A DNA stretch of 64,000 nt from JAWKIW01 sp041394145 (lineage in GTDB: Bacteria; Actinomycetota; Acidimicrobiia; Acidimicrobiales; Acidimicrobilacustridaceae). The DNA lies in the NCBI GenBank assembly GCA_041394145.1, contig JAWKIW010000010.1, forward strand, positions 62,001-126,000. Reading direction: 5' to 3'. This document shows, one piece after another, positions 44,047 to 55,017 of this stretch. The stretch's first letter is position 1; every line of letters starts with the position of its first letter. The translations under genes were made by a program, and so were the position numbers. The notes below the pieces were generated by a model that was given only the letters and a program-made list of their open reading frames with translations, did not search any database and was not told the DNA's origin.

Positions 44047-44796
44047 TCAGGGCGCGGCGTAGCCGCCGTCGACGACGAGCGCCGAGCCCGTCGTCCAGCG
44101 CGACGCGTCGCCCGCCAGGTACGAGTAGGCGCCGACCAGGTCGTCGGCGGTGCCGAGACCCAGCGGGTGGCGCGCCGCGACGGTGTCGAGCACCTCCGGT
44201 GGGAGCTCGTCGTGGATCGCCGAGCGGAACGTCCCGGGACACACGCAGTTGACCCGGATGCCCTCGCGGGCGTACTCGACGGCGGCCACCTTGGCGAGCT
44301 GGATCACCGCCGCCTTGGTGGCGCAGTACGGGGCGGCGTGCGACCAGGCGGTCAGCCCCGACACCGAGGCCGTCAGCACGATGGATCCCGACCGCTGCGG
44401 CCGCATGACCGCGACGGCGGCCGTGATGCCGTGCACCGCGCCGAGCACGTTGACCCGGAACGCCCGCTCCCAGTCCTCGGTGGTGAGGTTGTGGATGCGA
44501 CCGTTGGGGGACAGCACGCCGGCGTTGCTGATCAGCACGTCGAGGCGTCCGAACCGCTCGACCGCGCGGGCGACCACCGCTTCGACCTGGCCGAGGTCGC
44601 TCACATCGGCCAGCACGGTGTCGACCGCCGCCTCTGCGCCGGCGGGGATGCCGGCGACCGTCTCGGCCAGCGACGCCTCGCTGACGTCGCTCAGCACCAG
44701 GTCGGTCGCCGCCTCGCTCGCCAGCCGGCGCGCGAGGGCGCCGCCGAGGGCGCCACCTGCTCCGGTGACGACCACCACCCGTCGCGTCTCGCTCAT
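44047..44796 (-). CDS. SDR-family dehydrogenase
   Basis: A 249-residue short-chain dehydrogenase: VVVTGAGGALGGALARRLASE, ISNAGVLSPNG, Ser in VLTASVSGLTAW and YCATKAAV. Start at ATG 44796 within the stop region of the second SDR (ATGA overlap), so the two are coupled. Probably acts with its neighbour on successive or stereoisomeric alcohols. Confidence 0.9.
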   Translation of the reverse strand: MSETRRVVVVTGAGGALGGALARRLASEAATDLVLSDVSEASLAETVAGIPAGAEAAVDTVLADVSDLGQVEAVVARAVERFGRLDVLISNAGVLSPNGRIHNLTTEDWERAFRVNVLGAVHGITAAVAVMRPQRSGSIVLTASVSGLTAWSHAAPYCATKAAVIQLAKVAAVEYAREGIRVNCVCPGTFRSAIHDELPPEVLDTVAARHPLGLGTADDLVGAYSYLAGDASRWTTGSALVVDGGYAAP

Positions 44797-45572
44797 ACCA
44801 GCAGATACCCCCCGTCGACGCTGAGCACCGAGCCGGTCACGAACGCGGCGGCCTCCGATGCCAGGAACCGGTAGGCGCCCACCAGGTCGGCGGGCGCGCC
44901 CCACCGCCCGAGGGCGGTGTGGCCGGTGATCGCAGCCGAGAGATCGGCGTCGCGGACCCAGCCCTCGGCCAGCGGTGAGTCGAACCACCCGGGAGCGACG
45001 ACGTTCACCGTGATGCCGGCCGGGGCCAGATCGAGGGCCAGGCCCTTGGCCATCCCGACCAGGCCGGCCTTCGACGCGCTGTACGCCACCAGGCCCTTGC
45101 GGGGCCGCTCCCCCAGCACCGAGCCGGTGAAGATGATGCGGCCCCCGGCACCCATCACGCGGGCCGCGGCGCGTGCGCCGAGGAAGGCGCCCGTGAGGTT
45201 CACCTCCAGCACCTGCCGCCACACCGCGACGGGGGTCGCCCGAGGACCGCCGACGACCGGGGAGATGCCGGCGTTGCAGATCCACGCGTCGACGCCGCCC
45301 CACTCGGCCACCGTGGCGTCGGCCACGGACTCGTTGACGTCCTCGTCGGTCACGTCGCCGCCGAGCACGAGCGTCGGCCCCGGGAGCTCCTCGGCCACCT
45401 GCTCGAGGTCGGCCTCCGAGCGGGCGACGAGCGCCACCCGGGCACCGGCCCGCGAGAACGCGTGGGCCAGCAGGGCGCCGAGCCCGCGGCTGGCCCCGGT
45501 GATCACGACGCGCCTGCCCGCCACGGACGCCGGCTCCGGGAAGGCCGCCGGGATCTCGATCTGGTCGCTCAT
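44793..45572 (-). CDS. SDR-family dehydrogenase
   Basis: A 259-residue short-chain dehydrogenase: VVITGASRGLGALLAHAFSRAG, ICNAGISPVVGG, Ser in IIFTGSVLGER and YSASKAGLVG. First gene of a two-SDR operon divergent from the E1 dehydrogenase, with the type C operator between them at 45673. About 40% alike by eye with the neighbouring SDR, suggesting an old duplication. Confidence 0.9.
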   Translation of the reverse strand: MSDQIEIPAAFPEPASVAGRRVVITGASRGLGALLAHAFSRAGARVALVARSEADLEQVAEELPGPTLVLGGDVTDEDVNESVADATVAEWGGVDAWICNAGISPVVGGPRATPVAVWRQVLEVNLTGAFLGARAAARVMGAGGRIIFTGSVLGERPRKGLVAYSASKAGLVGMAKGLALDLAPAGITVNVVAPGWFDSPLAEGWVRDADLSAAITGHTALGRWGAPADLVGAYRFLASEAAAFVTGSVLSVDGGYLLV

Positions 45573-45672
45573 CGGCCTCCCCGTCGGCTGCCGGCATCGC
45601 ACCCGGGCGGGTCGGGGCCATGCGGTCGGGGCGCCGTCGTCGACCCCGCCGGACGGCCGGACCGCCCGATGT

Positions 45673-45688
45673 TGTACCGACCAGTACA
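45673..45688. promoter_or_regulatory. Type C operator between SDR pair and E1 dehydrogenase
   Basis: TGTACCGACCAGTACA, two bases from the perfect palindrome TGTACCGATCGGTACA. It ends 11 bases before the GTG of the E1 gene and overlaps a possible -10 (TACAGT, 45685-45690). Confidence 0.65.
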
Positions 45689-45699
45689 GTACACAGGCC

Positions 45700-47706
45700 G
45701 TGAGCGACCCCGTGCAGCCCTCGACCCCGGCGGACGACGCCACCTTCGCCCTGGCCGATCGGGTCGAGATGCACCGTCGGATGCTGCGCATCCGCCACTT
45801 CGAGCAGCGCGTCGCCGCCCTGTACCGAGACGGCGAGGTCCCCGGGTTCGTCCACCTCTCGATCGGCCAGGAGGCCGCGGCGGTCGGGGCGTGCTGGCCG
45901 CTGCAGCCCACCGACGTCATCACGTCCACCCACCGGGGCCACGGCCACTGCCTGGCCAAGGGCCTCGACCCGGTGGGGATGTTCGCCGAGCTGATGGGCA
46001 AGGACGGGGGTACCAACCGGGGCCGGGGCGGTTCGATGCACATCGCCGACCCCAGGCTCGGCGTCTTCGGCGCCAACGGGATCGTCGCCGCCGGCCTCCC
46101 GATCGCCACCGGTGCGGCCACCGCGGCCCAGCTCCGCGACGACCACGGCGTGGCGGTGGCCTTCTTCGGCGATGGTGCCCCGGCCCACGGGGCGTTCCAC
46201 GAAGCCGTCAACCTGGCGGCGGTGTGGCGCCTGCCGGTCGTGTTCTTCTGCGAGGACAACGGGTACGCCGAGTTCTCCCCCACCGACACCCAGCACGGCG
46301 CCTCGCTGCGGGACCGAGCCGCCGGCTACGGCGTCGACCACGTCGCCGTCGACGGCAACGACGTCTCGGCCACGGCGGCCGCCATGGCGGACGCGGTGGC
46401 CCGGGCCCGCGCCGGCGGCGGGCCGGTGCTCGTCGAGGCGACGACCTACCGGTGGCACGGGCACTACGAGGGCGACCCCGAGCGGTACCGGTCGTCCGAG
46501 GAGGTGGCCGCGTGGGAGGCTCGCGATCCCATCCGCCGCCACGAGGAGCTCCTCCGGGCCCTGGGCGTCGACGACGACGAGCTCACGGCGATGCACGCGT
46601 CGGTGCTCGCCGAGCTCGACGACGCCGTCGACGCCGCCCGGAGGCTCGACCCACCGGACGTGGCGACCCTGTCCGACTTCGTGGTGCGCGAGCGGCCCAG
46701 GATCCCCGAGCCGGCGCCACCGCCGGACGACGCGGCCACGTTCCGCGTGATGGACGCCGTCCACACCGCCCTCGAAGCCGAGCTGGCCTCCGACGACCGG
46801 GTGTTCGTCGCCGGGATCGACGTGGGCGCCGGCGGCAACGTGTTCGGCCTCACGCGGGGGCTCGCCGAGCGGTTCGTGGGCCGGGTGCGCGACACCCCGA
46901 TCTCCGAGACGGCGATCATGGGCCTCGGCGTCGGCGCGGCGATGGCGGGGATGCGCCCGGTGGTCGAGCTGATGTACCTCGACTTCCTCGGGGTCTGCTT
47001 CGACCAGCTGCTCAACCAGGCGGCCAAGCTGCCGTTCATGACAGGCGGCGCCGCCGAGATGGCGCTGACGGTGCGGACCCAGTTCGGCGCCGGCCGCTCG
47101 TCGGGCAGTCAGCACTCCCAGAGCCTGGAGGCCCTGCTCGCCCACGTGCCGGGGCTGACCGTGGTGATGCCGTCGACGCCGGCCGACACCTACGGGCTGC
47201 TGCGTTCGGCCATCCAGGATCCGAACCCGGTGGTGTTCATCGAGAACCGCCTGCTGTACGGGATGAAGGGCCCGCAGCCGCCGGTCGACCACCTGGTGCC
47301 GATCGGCCGGTCGGTCGTGGTGCGACCGGGGACCGATGTCACCGTCGTGTCGGTGTCGCGGATGGTGCACGAGGCCGTCGCCGCCGCCGAGCAGCTCGCC
47401 ACCGAGGGCGTCTCGGTCGAGGTGATCGACCTGCGCACGGTGGCGCCGCTGGACCTGGCCCCGGTCCTCGCGTCGGTGGCGAAGACGAGCCGCCTGCTCG
47501 TCGCCCACGAGGCCGTGGTGCCCTTCGGCATCGGCGCCGAGATCGCCGCCGTCGTGGCCCGGGAGGGGTTCTGGGACCTCGACGCCCCGATCGAGCGCAT
47601 CGGTGCCGCCCCGACGCCTGCGCCCTACGCGCCCGACCTGGAGGAGGCGTGGCTCCCGGACCGGGCCGACATCGCCGCCGCCCTCCGCCGCCTCGCCGCG
47701 GCCTGA
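45700..47706 (+). CDS. Thiamine diphosphate-dependent 2-oxoacid/acetoin dehydrogenase E1, fused alpha and beta chains
   Basis: A 668-residue fusion. Residues 1-345 are an E1 alpha chain (HLSIGQEAAAVGA, STHRGHGHCLAKG, GGTNRGRGGSMHIAD; thiamine motif GDGAPAHGAFHEAVNLA to CEDNGYAEFS). Residues 350-668 are an E1 beta chain (RVRDTPISETAIMGLGVGAAMAGMRPVVELMY, QFGAGRSSGSQHSQSLEALLAHVPGL, VVEVIDLRTVAPLD-like segment). GTG 45700 has no ribosome site and may be leaderless. No E2 or E3 gene is in the window, so the lipoyl partner is elsewhere. Acetoin- or branched-chain-type is most likely. Confidence 0.9.
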   Translation: MSDPVQPSTPADDATFALADRVEMHRRMLRIRHFEQRVAALYRDGEVPGFVHLSIGQEAAAVGACWPLQPTDVITSTHRGHGHCLAKGLDPVGMFAELMGKDGGTNRGRGGSMHIADPRLGVFGANGIVAAGLPIATGAATAAQLRDDHGVAVAFFGDGAPAHGAFHEAVNLAAVWRLPVVFFCEDNGYAEFSPTDTQHGASLRDRAAGYGVDHVAVDGNDVSATAAAMADAVARARAGGGPVLVEATTYRWHGHYEGDPERYRSSEEVAAWEARDPIRRHEELLRALGVDDDELTAMHASVLAELDDAVDAARRLDPPDVATLSDFVVRERPRIPEPAPPPDDAATFRVMDAVHTALEAELASDDRVFVAGIDVGAGGNVFGLTRGLAERFVGRVRDTPISETAIMGLGVGAAMAGMRPVVELMYLDFLGVCFDQLLNQAAKLPFMTGGAAEMALTVRTQFGAGRSSGSQHSQSLEALLAHVPGLTVVMPSTPADTYGLLRSAIQDPNPVVFIENRLLYGMKGPQPPVDHLVPIGRSVVVRPGTDVTVVSVSRMVHEAVAAAEQLATEGVSVEVIDLRTVAPLDLAPVLASVAKTSRLLVAHEAVVPFGIGAEIAAVVAREGFWDLDAPIERIGAAPTPAPYAPDLEEAWLPDRADIAAALRRLAAA

Positions 47707-47770
47707 GCCCTCGACCGGTCGCCGGGCGCGGACGGCCCCGCCCCGACCTCGCACCCGAGGTGTCGGCCGG

Positions 47771-48932
<1,162 letters not shown>

Positions 48933-48957
48933 CGGGCCGGATGGTAGCGGGGCACCC

Positions 48958-48973
48958 TGGACCGATCGGTACA
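48958..48973. promoter_or_regulatory. Type C operator between ACAD and class II aldolase
   Basis: TGGACCGATCGGTACA; with the following GC it is identical over 18 bases to the site at 41614, 7.3 kb away. Confidence 0.7.
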
Positions 48974-48994
48974 GCAAGGATCGCTTCGAGCCCG

Positions 48995-49007
48995 TAGGAT
49001 CGCGCCC
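48995..49007 (+). promoter_or_regulatory. Probable leaderless promoter (-10 TAGGAT) of aldolase gene
   Basis: TAGGAT (48995-49000), seven bases, then ATG 49008 with no ribosome site. The type C operator lies about where the -35 region would be. Confidence 0.5.
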
Positions 49008-49775
49008 ATGGCGTCCGACCGCACCCCGCCCCGGTTCCCCAGGTTCGACGACGTCGAGGACGAGCGCCGGCACCGCAAGCAGCGCCTCGCGGCCGCCTTC
49101 CGCCTCTTCGGCCAGCTCGGCTTCGACGAGGGCGCGGCCGGGCACATCACCGCCCGCGACCCCGAGCGCACCGATCACTTCTGGGTGAACCCGCTGGGGA
49201 TGAGCTTCTCGCACGTGCGGGTCAAGGACCTGCTGCTGGTGAACGCCCGGGGCGAGGTCGTCGAGGGTGACTGGCCGCTCAACCAGGCGGCGTTCGTGAT
49301 CCACTCCCACGTGCACGCCGCCCGTCCCGACGTGGTGGCCGCCGCCCACGCCCACTCGGTGCACGGCAAGGCGTGGTCGTCGCTGCGGCGGCCGCTGGAC
49401 CCGCTCACCCAGGACTCGTGCGCGTTCTACGGCGACCACGCCGTGTTCGACGACTACACCGGCGTCGTGCTCGACCACGAGGAGGGCAAGCGCATCGCCC
49501 ACGCCCTCGGCGACCACAAGGCGGTCATCCTCGCCAACCACGGGCTGCTCACGTGCGGCCACACCGTCGACGAGGCGGTGTGGTGGTTCATCACCATGGA
49601 GCGCACCTGTCAGGCGCAGCTGCTCGCCGAGGCGGCGGGCACGCCGGTGCTCATCGCCAGGGACCAGGCCGCCAAGACCGCGGCGCAGGTCGGTGGCCAC
49701 CGCACCGGCTGGTTCTCGTTCCAGCCGCTCTACGAGCGCATCGTGGGCGAGCAGCCCGACCTGCTCGAGGAGTAG
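49008..49775 (+). CDS. Class II aldolase/adducin-family protein
   Basis: A 255-residue zinc-dependent aldolase or epimerase fold. GAAGHITARDPERTDHFWVNPLGMSF, metal-binding VVAAAHAHSVHGKAW and ILANHGLLTCGHTVDEAVWWF (third His ligand). Members cleave or decarboxylate hydroxy acids. In the type C regulon it may act with the fused E1 and the SDRs. Convergent with the following SDR. Confidence 0.9.
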   Translation: MASDRTPPRFPRFDDVEDERRHRKQRLAAAFRLFGQLGFDEGAAGHITARDPERTDHFWVNPLGMSFSHVRVKDLLLVNARGEVVEGDWPLNQAAFVIHSHVHAARPDVVAAAHAHSVHGKAWSSLRRPLDPLTQDSCAFYGDHAVFDDYTGVVLDHEEGKRIAHALGDHKAVILANHGLLTCGHTVDEAVWWFITMERTCQAQLLAEAAGTPVLIARDQAAKTAAQVGGHRTGWFSFQPLYERIVGEQPDLLEE

Positions 49776-49843
49776 CTCGCCGTCGGTGGTGGCCCGCCCG
49801 TTCCGCGAGGACGTGGCGTCGTCGGACCGCGCGGCCCCTCCGG

Positions 49844-50749
49844 TCAGCGCAGGTGGCGGGTGAAGGCGGCCGACCAGTCCAGGAGGTCGGCGGGCACCGA
49901 GTAGCCGGTCTCGTCGTTGACGGCGTCCCAGTGGGCGGCGACGTCCTCGATCGTCGGTGCCGGCCCGTCGTGGAGGTAGCCCTCCGTCGTGGCGACGAAG
50001 AGCCGAGCGAACCGACCGGCTCCGGCGGCGTAGATCTCGCCGGTGACCGGGCACGACGCGTGGGCGAGCAGCCCGACCATGGGCGCCACCAGCTCGGGCG
50101 CCATGGCGGCCTCCAGCGCGCCGCCGCCATCGGTGCCGCCGGCCATGCGGGTCCACGCCGCCGGCGCGATGGCGTTGACCGCGATGCCGACCGGCGCGCC
50201 GGCGCGCGCCAGGCTGCGGGTGAGCCCGACGACCGCTCCCTTGGCGGCGGCGTAGGCGGTGTTGTCGGGCAGCCCGAGCATCCCCGCCGACGTCGTCATG
50301 ACGATGCGGCCCTGACCGTGCCCGGCCAGGTGCGGCCAGGCAGCCCGGGCGGTGTGGAAGGACCCGCCGAGGTGCACGTCCAGGTGACGTCGGAGGCTCT
50401 CGTCGTCGACGTCGGGGAAGGCGGCCCAGCGCATGATGCCGGCGTTGTTGACCAGCGCATCGAGCCGGCCGAACGTCTGCACGGCGGCATCGACGAGCGC
50501 GCCGGCCCCGTCGGGCGAGGTCACATCGCTGGTGTCGGCGACCGCCTCACCACCGGCGGCGACGATCTCGGCGACCACCTCGGACGCCGGGGTCGCGTCC
50601 GTCCCCTCACCCCCCATCGAGCCGCCGAGGTCGTTGACCAAGACCTGCGCCCCACGAGCGGCAAGCAGCCGCGCGTAGGCCCGGCCCAGACCCCGCCCCG
50701 CGCCGGTGACGACGACCACGCGCCCGTCGAAGCGCCGCTCCTCGGTCAC
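49844..50749 (-). CDS. SDR-family dehydrogenase (long C-terminal extension)
   Basis: A 301-residue SDR similar to the dehydrogenase domain of peroxisomal multifunctional enzyme 2: VVVVTGAGRGLGRAYARLLAARGAQVLVNDLGGSMGGEG, VNNAGIMRW, TTSAGMLG and YAAAKGAVVG. The longer nucleotide loop after VNDLGG is typical of that (3R)-hydroxyacyl-CoA dehydrogenase group. GTG start; 39 bases downstream of the amidohydrolase on the same strand. Confidence 0.9.
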   Translation of the reverse strand: MTEERRFDGRVVVVTGAGRGLGRAYARLLAARGAQVLVNDLGGSMGGEGTDATPASEVVAEIVAAGGEAVADTSDVTSPDGAGALVDAAVQTFGRLDALVNNAGIMRWAAFPDVDDESLRRHLDVHLGGSFHTARAAWPHLAGHGQGRIVMTTSAGMLGLPDNTAYAAAKGAVVGLTRSLARAGAPVGIAVNAIAPAAWTRMAGGTDGGGALEAAMAPELVAPMVGLLAHASCPVTGEIYAAGAGRFARLFVATTEGYLHDGPAPTIEDVAAHWDAVNDETGYSVPADLLDWSAAFTRHLR

Positions 50750-50788
50750 CGGCGCCCCCGAGCGCTCACGCCGCGACCGCCGCCGCGC

Positions 50789-52044
50789 TCACGCGGCCGA
50801 GGGCGCGAACCCCAGCAACCCGGCGAGGGTGCCGCCCACCATCGCCTTGCGCTCGTCGTCGGGCACCCCCGCCATCTGCTGCGCCAGCAGCTCCCGGCTC
50901 CGGCGCCACGTGCCCTCGGCGTGGGGGTAGTCGTTGCCCCAGACGATGGTGGACACGCCCGTGATGTTCCGGCAGGCGACGGCCACCGGGTCGTCCTGGA
51001 ACGACACGTGGAACTGGCGCTGCACGTACTCGCTCGGCATCAGGGGGTAGGGCCACTTCTCGTTGAGGCGGAACAGCTGGGCCATGCCGGGCTGGTCGTC
51101 GTCGGGGCGGTCGTCGTCCCACACGCCGATCCACCAGTCGGCGTCCTGACCGATGCCGGTGACCCAGCACTTGTCCATCGAGCCCACGAGCGACGACAGC
51201 CAGTAGGCGTTGAACTCGATCAGCGAGAAGTGCAGGTCCGGGAAGCGCTCGGGCACCCCGCCGCCGATCAGCTGGCAGATGAGCTGCTGGGGGATGATCG
51301 GCTGCATGACGGCCTGGGTGACCATCCGCTTGGCCGCCATCTTCTCGGTCATGGGCTGGTTGACCTGCTGGGCGTTCTCCATCATGACCTTCAGCGTGAG
51401 CGCCTCGGGGTCGTCGACCTTGATCCCGCCGGTCTGGGTGTGCACGAAGACGCTCATCCCGCTCGCCTGGATGGCCGCCCACACGGGGTCGTAGTCGCGC
51501 AGGTAGTACGGCCGCGGCGCCATGGCCGGCAGGAGCACCGCCCGGAACCCGCCGGCGGCGACCCGCTCGATCTCGGCGACGGCGTCGTCGATGTCGGTCA
51601 GGGGGATCGGTGCGGTGGGAGCGAGTCGGTGGAAGTACGGTCCGAACCGCTCGAGCACGTAGTCGTTGTAGACCCGGGCGTGGGCGATCGACATCTCGTG
51701 GTGGTCGGTGAACAGGCCGAACTGCGAGAGGTTGGGGTGCAGCACCTGGGCGTCGACGCCGTCGAGGTCCATGTCCTCGAGGATGAGGTCGGGATCCCCT
51801 CGGGTGTCCGTCCCTGGGTCTGGCGATACCGCGAGACCGTCCAGCCCTCGAACCCCGGGGTGTGCAGCTTCCGGAAGACCGTGGCACCGCCCTCGACGAG
51901 CGGCTCGATCTCGAACTCCTCCTCCCACACCGCCAGGTGGCGCAGGTCCTCGGGGAGGCGGGTCGTGAACAGGTCGATCGGCTCGAGCAGGTGACCGTCG
52001 GCCGAGACGACGAAGTCCTCGGGCGTCGTGTCGGTGGTCGTCAC
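50789..52044 (-). CDS. Amidohydrolase-2 family hydrolase, frameshifted
   Basis: About 418 residues. The N-terminal piece (GTG 52044) reads VVSADGHLLEPIDLFTTRLPE (metal motif D-x-H) to YRQTQGRTPEG. The next frame goes on DPDLILEDMDLDGVDAQVLH, MSVFVHTQTGG, RFPDLHFSLIEFNAYWLSSL and VWGNDYPHAEGTW. A base missing in the C4 run at 51796-51799 explains the break. Third paralogue of the family here; closest in layout to the one at 24885. The divergent gap before the cyclase has an unusual palindrome at 52131. Confidence 0.87.
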
Positions 52045-52130
52045 GGTTCGATCATCCTCGGATCCCCCATCACGTCGGCCCGGGCCGACCCAGCGCGGCG
52101 GCGGGAGGCGGCACCGTCCGGAAACGTCGT

Positions 52131-52145
52131 TCGCGAGAATCGCGA
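52131..52145. promoter_or_regulatory. Palindrome TCGCGA-GAA-TCGCGA in divergent gap
   Basis: Two copies of the self-complementary hexamer TCGCGA flank GAA, followed closely by TTTCGCGCGA. It lies between the divergent amidohydrolase (start 52044) and cyclase (start 52255). Not a match to operator types A-C, though it includes GAGAAT. Confidence 0.4.
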
Positions 52146-52254
52146 ATCTCTTTCGCGCGAGGCTAGACCAATCGATCGGGACGAGACAACGGCCCGACCC
52201 GAGACGACGGCCGTCCCGTCCCGCCGGCGGGTCACGGCCTGGAGGAGGTGCACG

Positions 52255-53313
52255 GTGGCGACGCGATGGACGCAGCGGCCGCCCGGCTCGACCTGGGGCG
52301 ACTGGGGCGACGACGACGAGCTGGGCCGCATCAACCTGATGACCCCCGACAAGGTCCTCCAGGGCGTGGCCGAGGTCCGGGCCGGGGTCAGCTTCTGCCT
52401 GAGCCTGCCCCTCGACGTCCCCGGTGGCAACGCCCTCAACCAGCGGCGCCACCCACCTCGGCTGGCGCCCACCGAGGACATGGACGGCAACGCCGGCACC
52501 TTCTACAACGTCCGCATGAGCGCCATGCCCGACTACGGCGACCCCAAGTACGTCGACGTGTGGGCCGATGACGTGGTCACCCTGTCCCTGCAGTACTCCA
52601 CGCAGTGGGACTCCCTCGCCCACGTGGGCGCCGAGTTCGACGCCGACGCCGACGGCGTCGAGGAGGCCGTCTACTACAACGGCTACCGCGCCGGCGTCGA
52701 CCTGGTCGGCCCCGCCAGCGACGCCCGGGGCGACGGGACCGGCCACGGCGGCTTCGCCCACCACCTCGGCATGGAGCACATGGCCTTCCACGGCGTGCAG
52801 GGGCGGGGGGTCCTGGTGGACCTCGCCCACCACCTGGGCCACGACTGGCGGGGCGTCGACCTGGCCACGCTCCAGGAGGTCATGGCGGCCGACGACGTCG
52901 TCGTCGAGCCGGGCGACGTGCTGGTGCTGCACACCGGCTTCGCCACCGAGATCCTGGCCATGGACCGCGACCCCGACCCGGCCCGGATCTTCACCCTGTG
53001 CACCTACCTGGACGCGCGTGACGAGGCGCTGCTCGACTGGATCGCCGCGTCGCAGATCTCGGCGCTGGTCGCCGACAACTACGCGGTCGAGGGCCTGCTC
53101 GGCAAGGACCGCGACCCGAGCCGGCACTCGTTCCTGCCCATCCACCACCTGTGCCTGTTCAAGCTCGGCGTCCCGCTCGGCGAGATGTGGTACCTGCACG
53201 AGCTGGCGGCCTGGCTGCGCGACCACGGGCGGAGCCGGTTCCTGCTCACGGCACCCCCGCTGCGCCTGCCCGGTGCCGTCGGGTCTCCCGTGACCCCGAT
53301 CGCCACGGTGTGA
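52255..53313 (+). CDS. Cyclase-family (kynurenine formamidase-like) metal hydrolase
   Basis: A 352-residue member of the cyclase family (PF04199 type), which hydrolyses amides or lactones with bound metal. WGDDDELGRINLMTPDKV start, QYSTQWDSLAHVGAEF (metal region), GVLVDLAHHLG, VVEPGDVLVLHTGFAT and FLPIHHLCLFKLGVPLGEMWYLHELA are typical. GTG 52255 follows GGAGGAGG by six bases. Next to a Baeyer-Villiger-type oxygenase, whose lactone product it might open; inferred. Confidence 0.9.
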   Translation: MATRWTQRPPGSTWGDWGDDDELGRINLMTPDKVLQGVAEVRAGVSFCLSLPLDVPGGNALNQRRHPPRLAPTEDMDGNAGTFYNVRMSAMPDYGDPKYVDVWADDVVTLSLQYSTQWDSLAHVGAEFDADADGVEEAVYYNGYRAGVDLVGPASDARGDGTGHGGFAHHLGMEHMAFHGVQGRGVLVDLAHHLGHDWRGVDLATLQEVMAADDVVVEPGDVLVLHTGFATEILAMDRDPDPARIFTLCTYLDARDEALLDWIAASQISALVADNYAVEGLLGKDRDPSRHSFLPIHHLCLFKLGVPLGEMWYLHELAAWLRDHGRSRFLLTAPPLRLPGAVGSPVTPIATV

Positions 53314-53350
53314 TCCCCTCGCGCCAGCGGCGGACCGTGCCCTCCGCGTG

Positions 53351-55017
53351 TCAGGAGCCGGCCGCGGCCGGCGAGGTGGCGGGCGTCATGCGGAAGTCGG
53401 CGTAGTCGCTGTCGACCACCTGGGCGATCACCTCGAACAGCTTCGGGCGGCCGGCTGCGTTGAGCAGGTAGCGGCGAGGCTTGCCCGGGATGTTGCCGCC
53501 GACGTACTGGCCGATCGTGCCGAAGGGCGTCCTGGAGGCCGCCTTGTCGACCATGCCGGTCCAGCGCGCCTCGGCCTCGGGCGTGACCTCGACGACCTCG
53601 CAGCCGCGCTGGCGCGCCCGTACCAGCAGGGCGGTGACGAAGTCGACCTGGTCGCCGTTGTAGCGGGGGTTGTTGCCCGCGGCGGCGTGCGGCCCGCCGG
53701 GGAAGAAGAGGTTGGGGAACCCCGCCGTCTGCACGCCGAGGAACGTCGTGGGGCCATCGGCCCAGTGCTCCTCCAGGGCGAGGCCGTCACGGCCCCGGAT
53801 GCCCATGCGGGCCATGGCGCCCGTCCCGAAGTCGAACCCGGTCGCCCAGACGATGGCGTCGTGGTCGCGCACGGCATCGGTCGTCTCGATGCCGGTCTCG
53901 GTGACCCGCACGATGGGCGTCTCGCGCAGGTCCACCAGCGACACGTGCGGCCGGTTGAACGCCTCGAAGTAGCCGGCCACGTAGGGAGGCCGCTTCTCGC
54001 CGTAGCGGTGGTCGCGGGGGATCAGCTTCTCGGCCGTGTCGGGGTCGTCGACGATGGTGCGGATCTTGTCGGCGATGAACGCGCACCACTCGTCGTTCGC
54101 CTCGGCGTTGAACAAGATGTCGGAGTAGTTGCTGGTGAACTTCATGAAGCCCGGGCTGTTCCACATGCGCTCGAAGAAGGCCTGCCGCTCCTCGGCCGAG
54201 TCGTCGAACGCACACCGGGTGTTGACCGGGTGGTGGAAGCCGTGCATCGAGGTGTTCAGCACCTCCCGCAGCTCCTCGAAGTCGGCTCGCAGCTGCACCT
54301 GCTCTTCGGCGGTGATGGGCCGGTTGTTCAGCGGCGTGCACCAGTTGGCGGTGCGCTGGTAGACGGTGAGCTCGGCGACCTCGTCGACGACGGCGGCGAC
54401 GACCTGGACGCCGCTCGAGGAGGTCCCGACCACGGCCACCCGCTTGCCCGCCAGGTCGACCGGGTCCTCCGGCCAGCGCCCGGTGTGGTGCTGGACGCCG
54501 CGGAAGTCCTCGCGGCCGGGGATGTCGGGGACGTACGGGACCGACAGGACCCCGGTGGCAGCCACGAGGAACCGGGGCCGGGAGGTGGTGCCGTCGTCGG
54601 TGGTGACGCTCCATCGGCCGGCGGCCTCGTCCCAGACCGCGGCGACCCGCGGGCGCCGAAGCGCATGTGCCGTCGCAGGTCGAACCGGTCCACCACGTGG
54701 TTGAGGTAGCGCTCGGTCTCGGCCTGCGGGGCGAAGTGCTCGTGCCAGACCCACTCCTCGAACAGCTCGCGCGAGAAGAGGTAGCCGTACGTGTAGCTCT
54801 CGGAGTCGAAGCGGGACCCGGGGTAGCGGTTCCAGTACCAGGTGCCCCCCACACCGCCGCCCGCCTCGACGAGGCGGACGGTGAACCCGGCCTCCCGGGC
54901 GCGGTACAGCTGGTAGATCCCGGTGACGCCGGCCCCGACGACCAGGACGTCGACCTCGGGACCGACCTCGACCGGACGAGCGTCGCGGGCGTCACCCGGC
55001 TCCCCGCTCGAGGTCAT
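53351..55017 (-). CDS. Baeyer-Villiger-type flavin monooxygenase, frameshifted
   Basis: About 555 residues. N-terminal part: VDVLVVGAGVTGIYQLYRAREAG (FAD GxGxxG) and GTWYWNRYPGSRFDSESYTYGY. Near 54650 the frame changes and continues RVAAVWDEAAGRWSV, then the fingerprint FRGVQHHTGRWPED (FxGxxxHxxxWP), the NADPH motif VAVVGTSSSGVQV and IVWATGFDFGTGAM. This fingerprint marks Baeyer-Villiger monooxygenases, which turn ketones to esters or lactones. The ATG at 55017 overlaps the stop of a 9-codon frame (ATG 55040) that has its own AGGAGG ribosome site. Confidence 0.88.

Noticed and set aside
44047..47754. 1235-codon minus-strand open frame covering the E1 gene
   Set aside because: Only the last 250 codons are a real SDR. 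The rest is antisense to the thiamine enzyme and has no family motifs.
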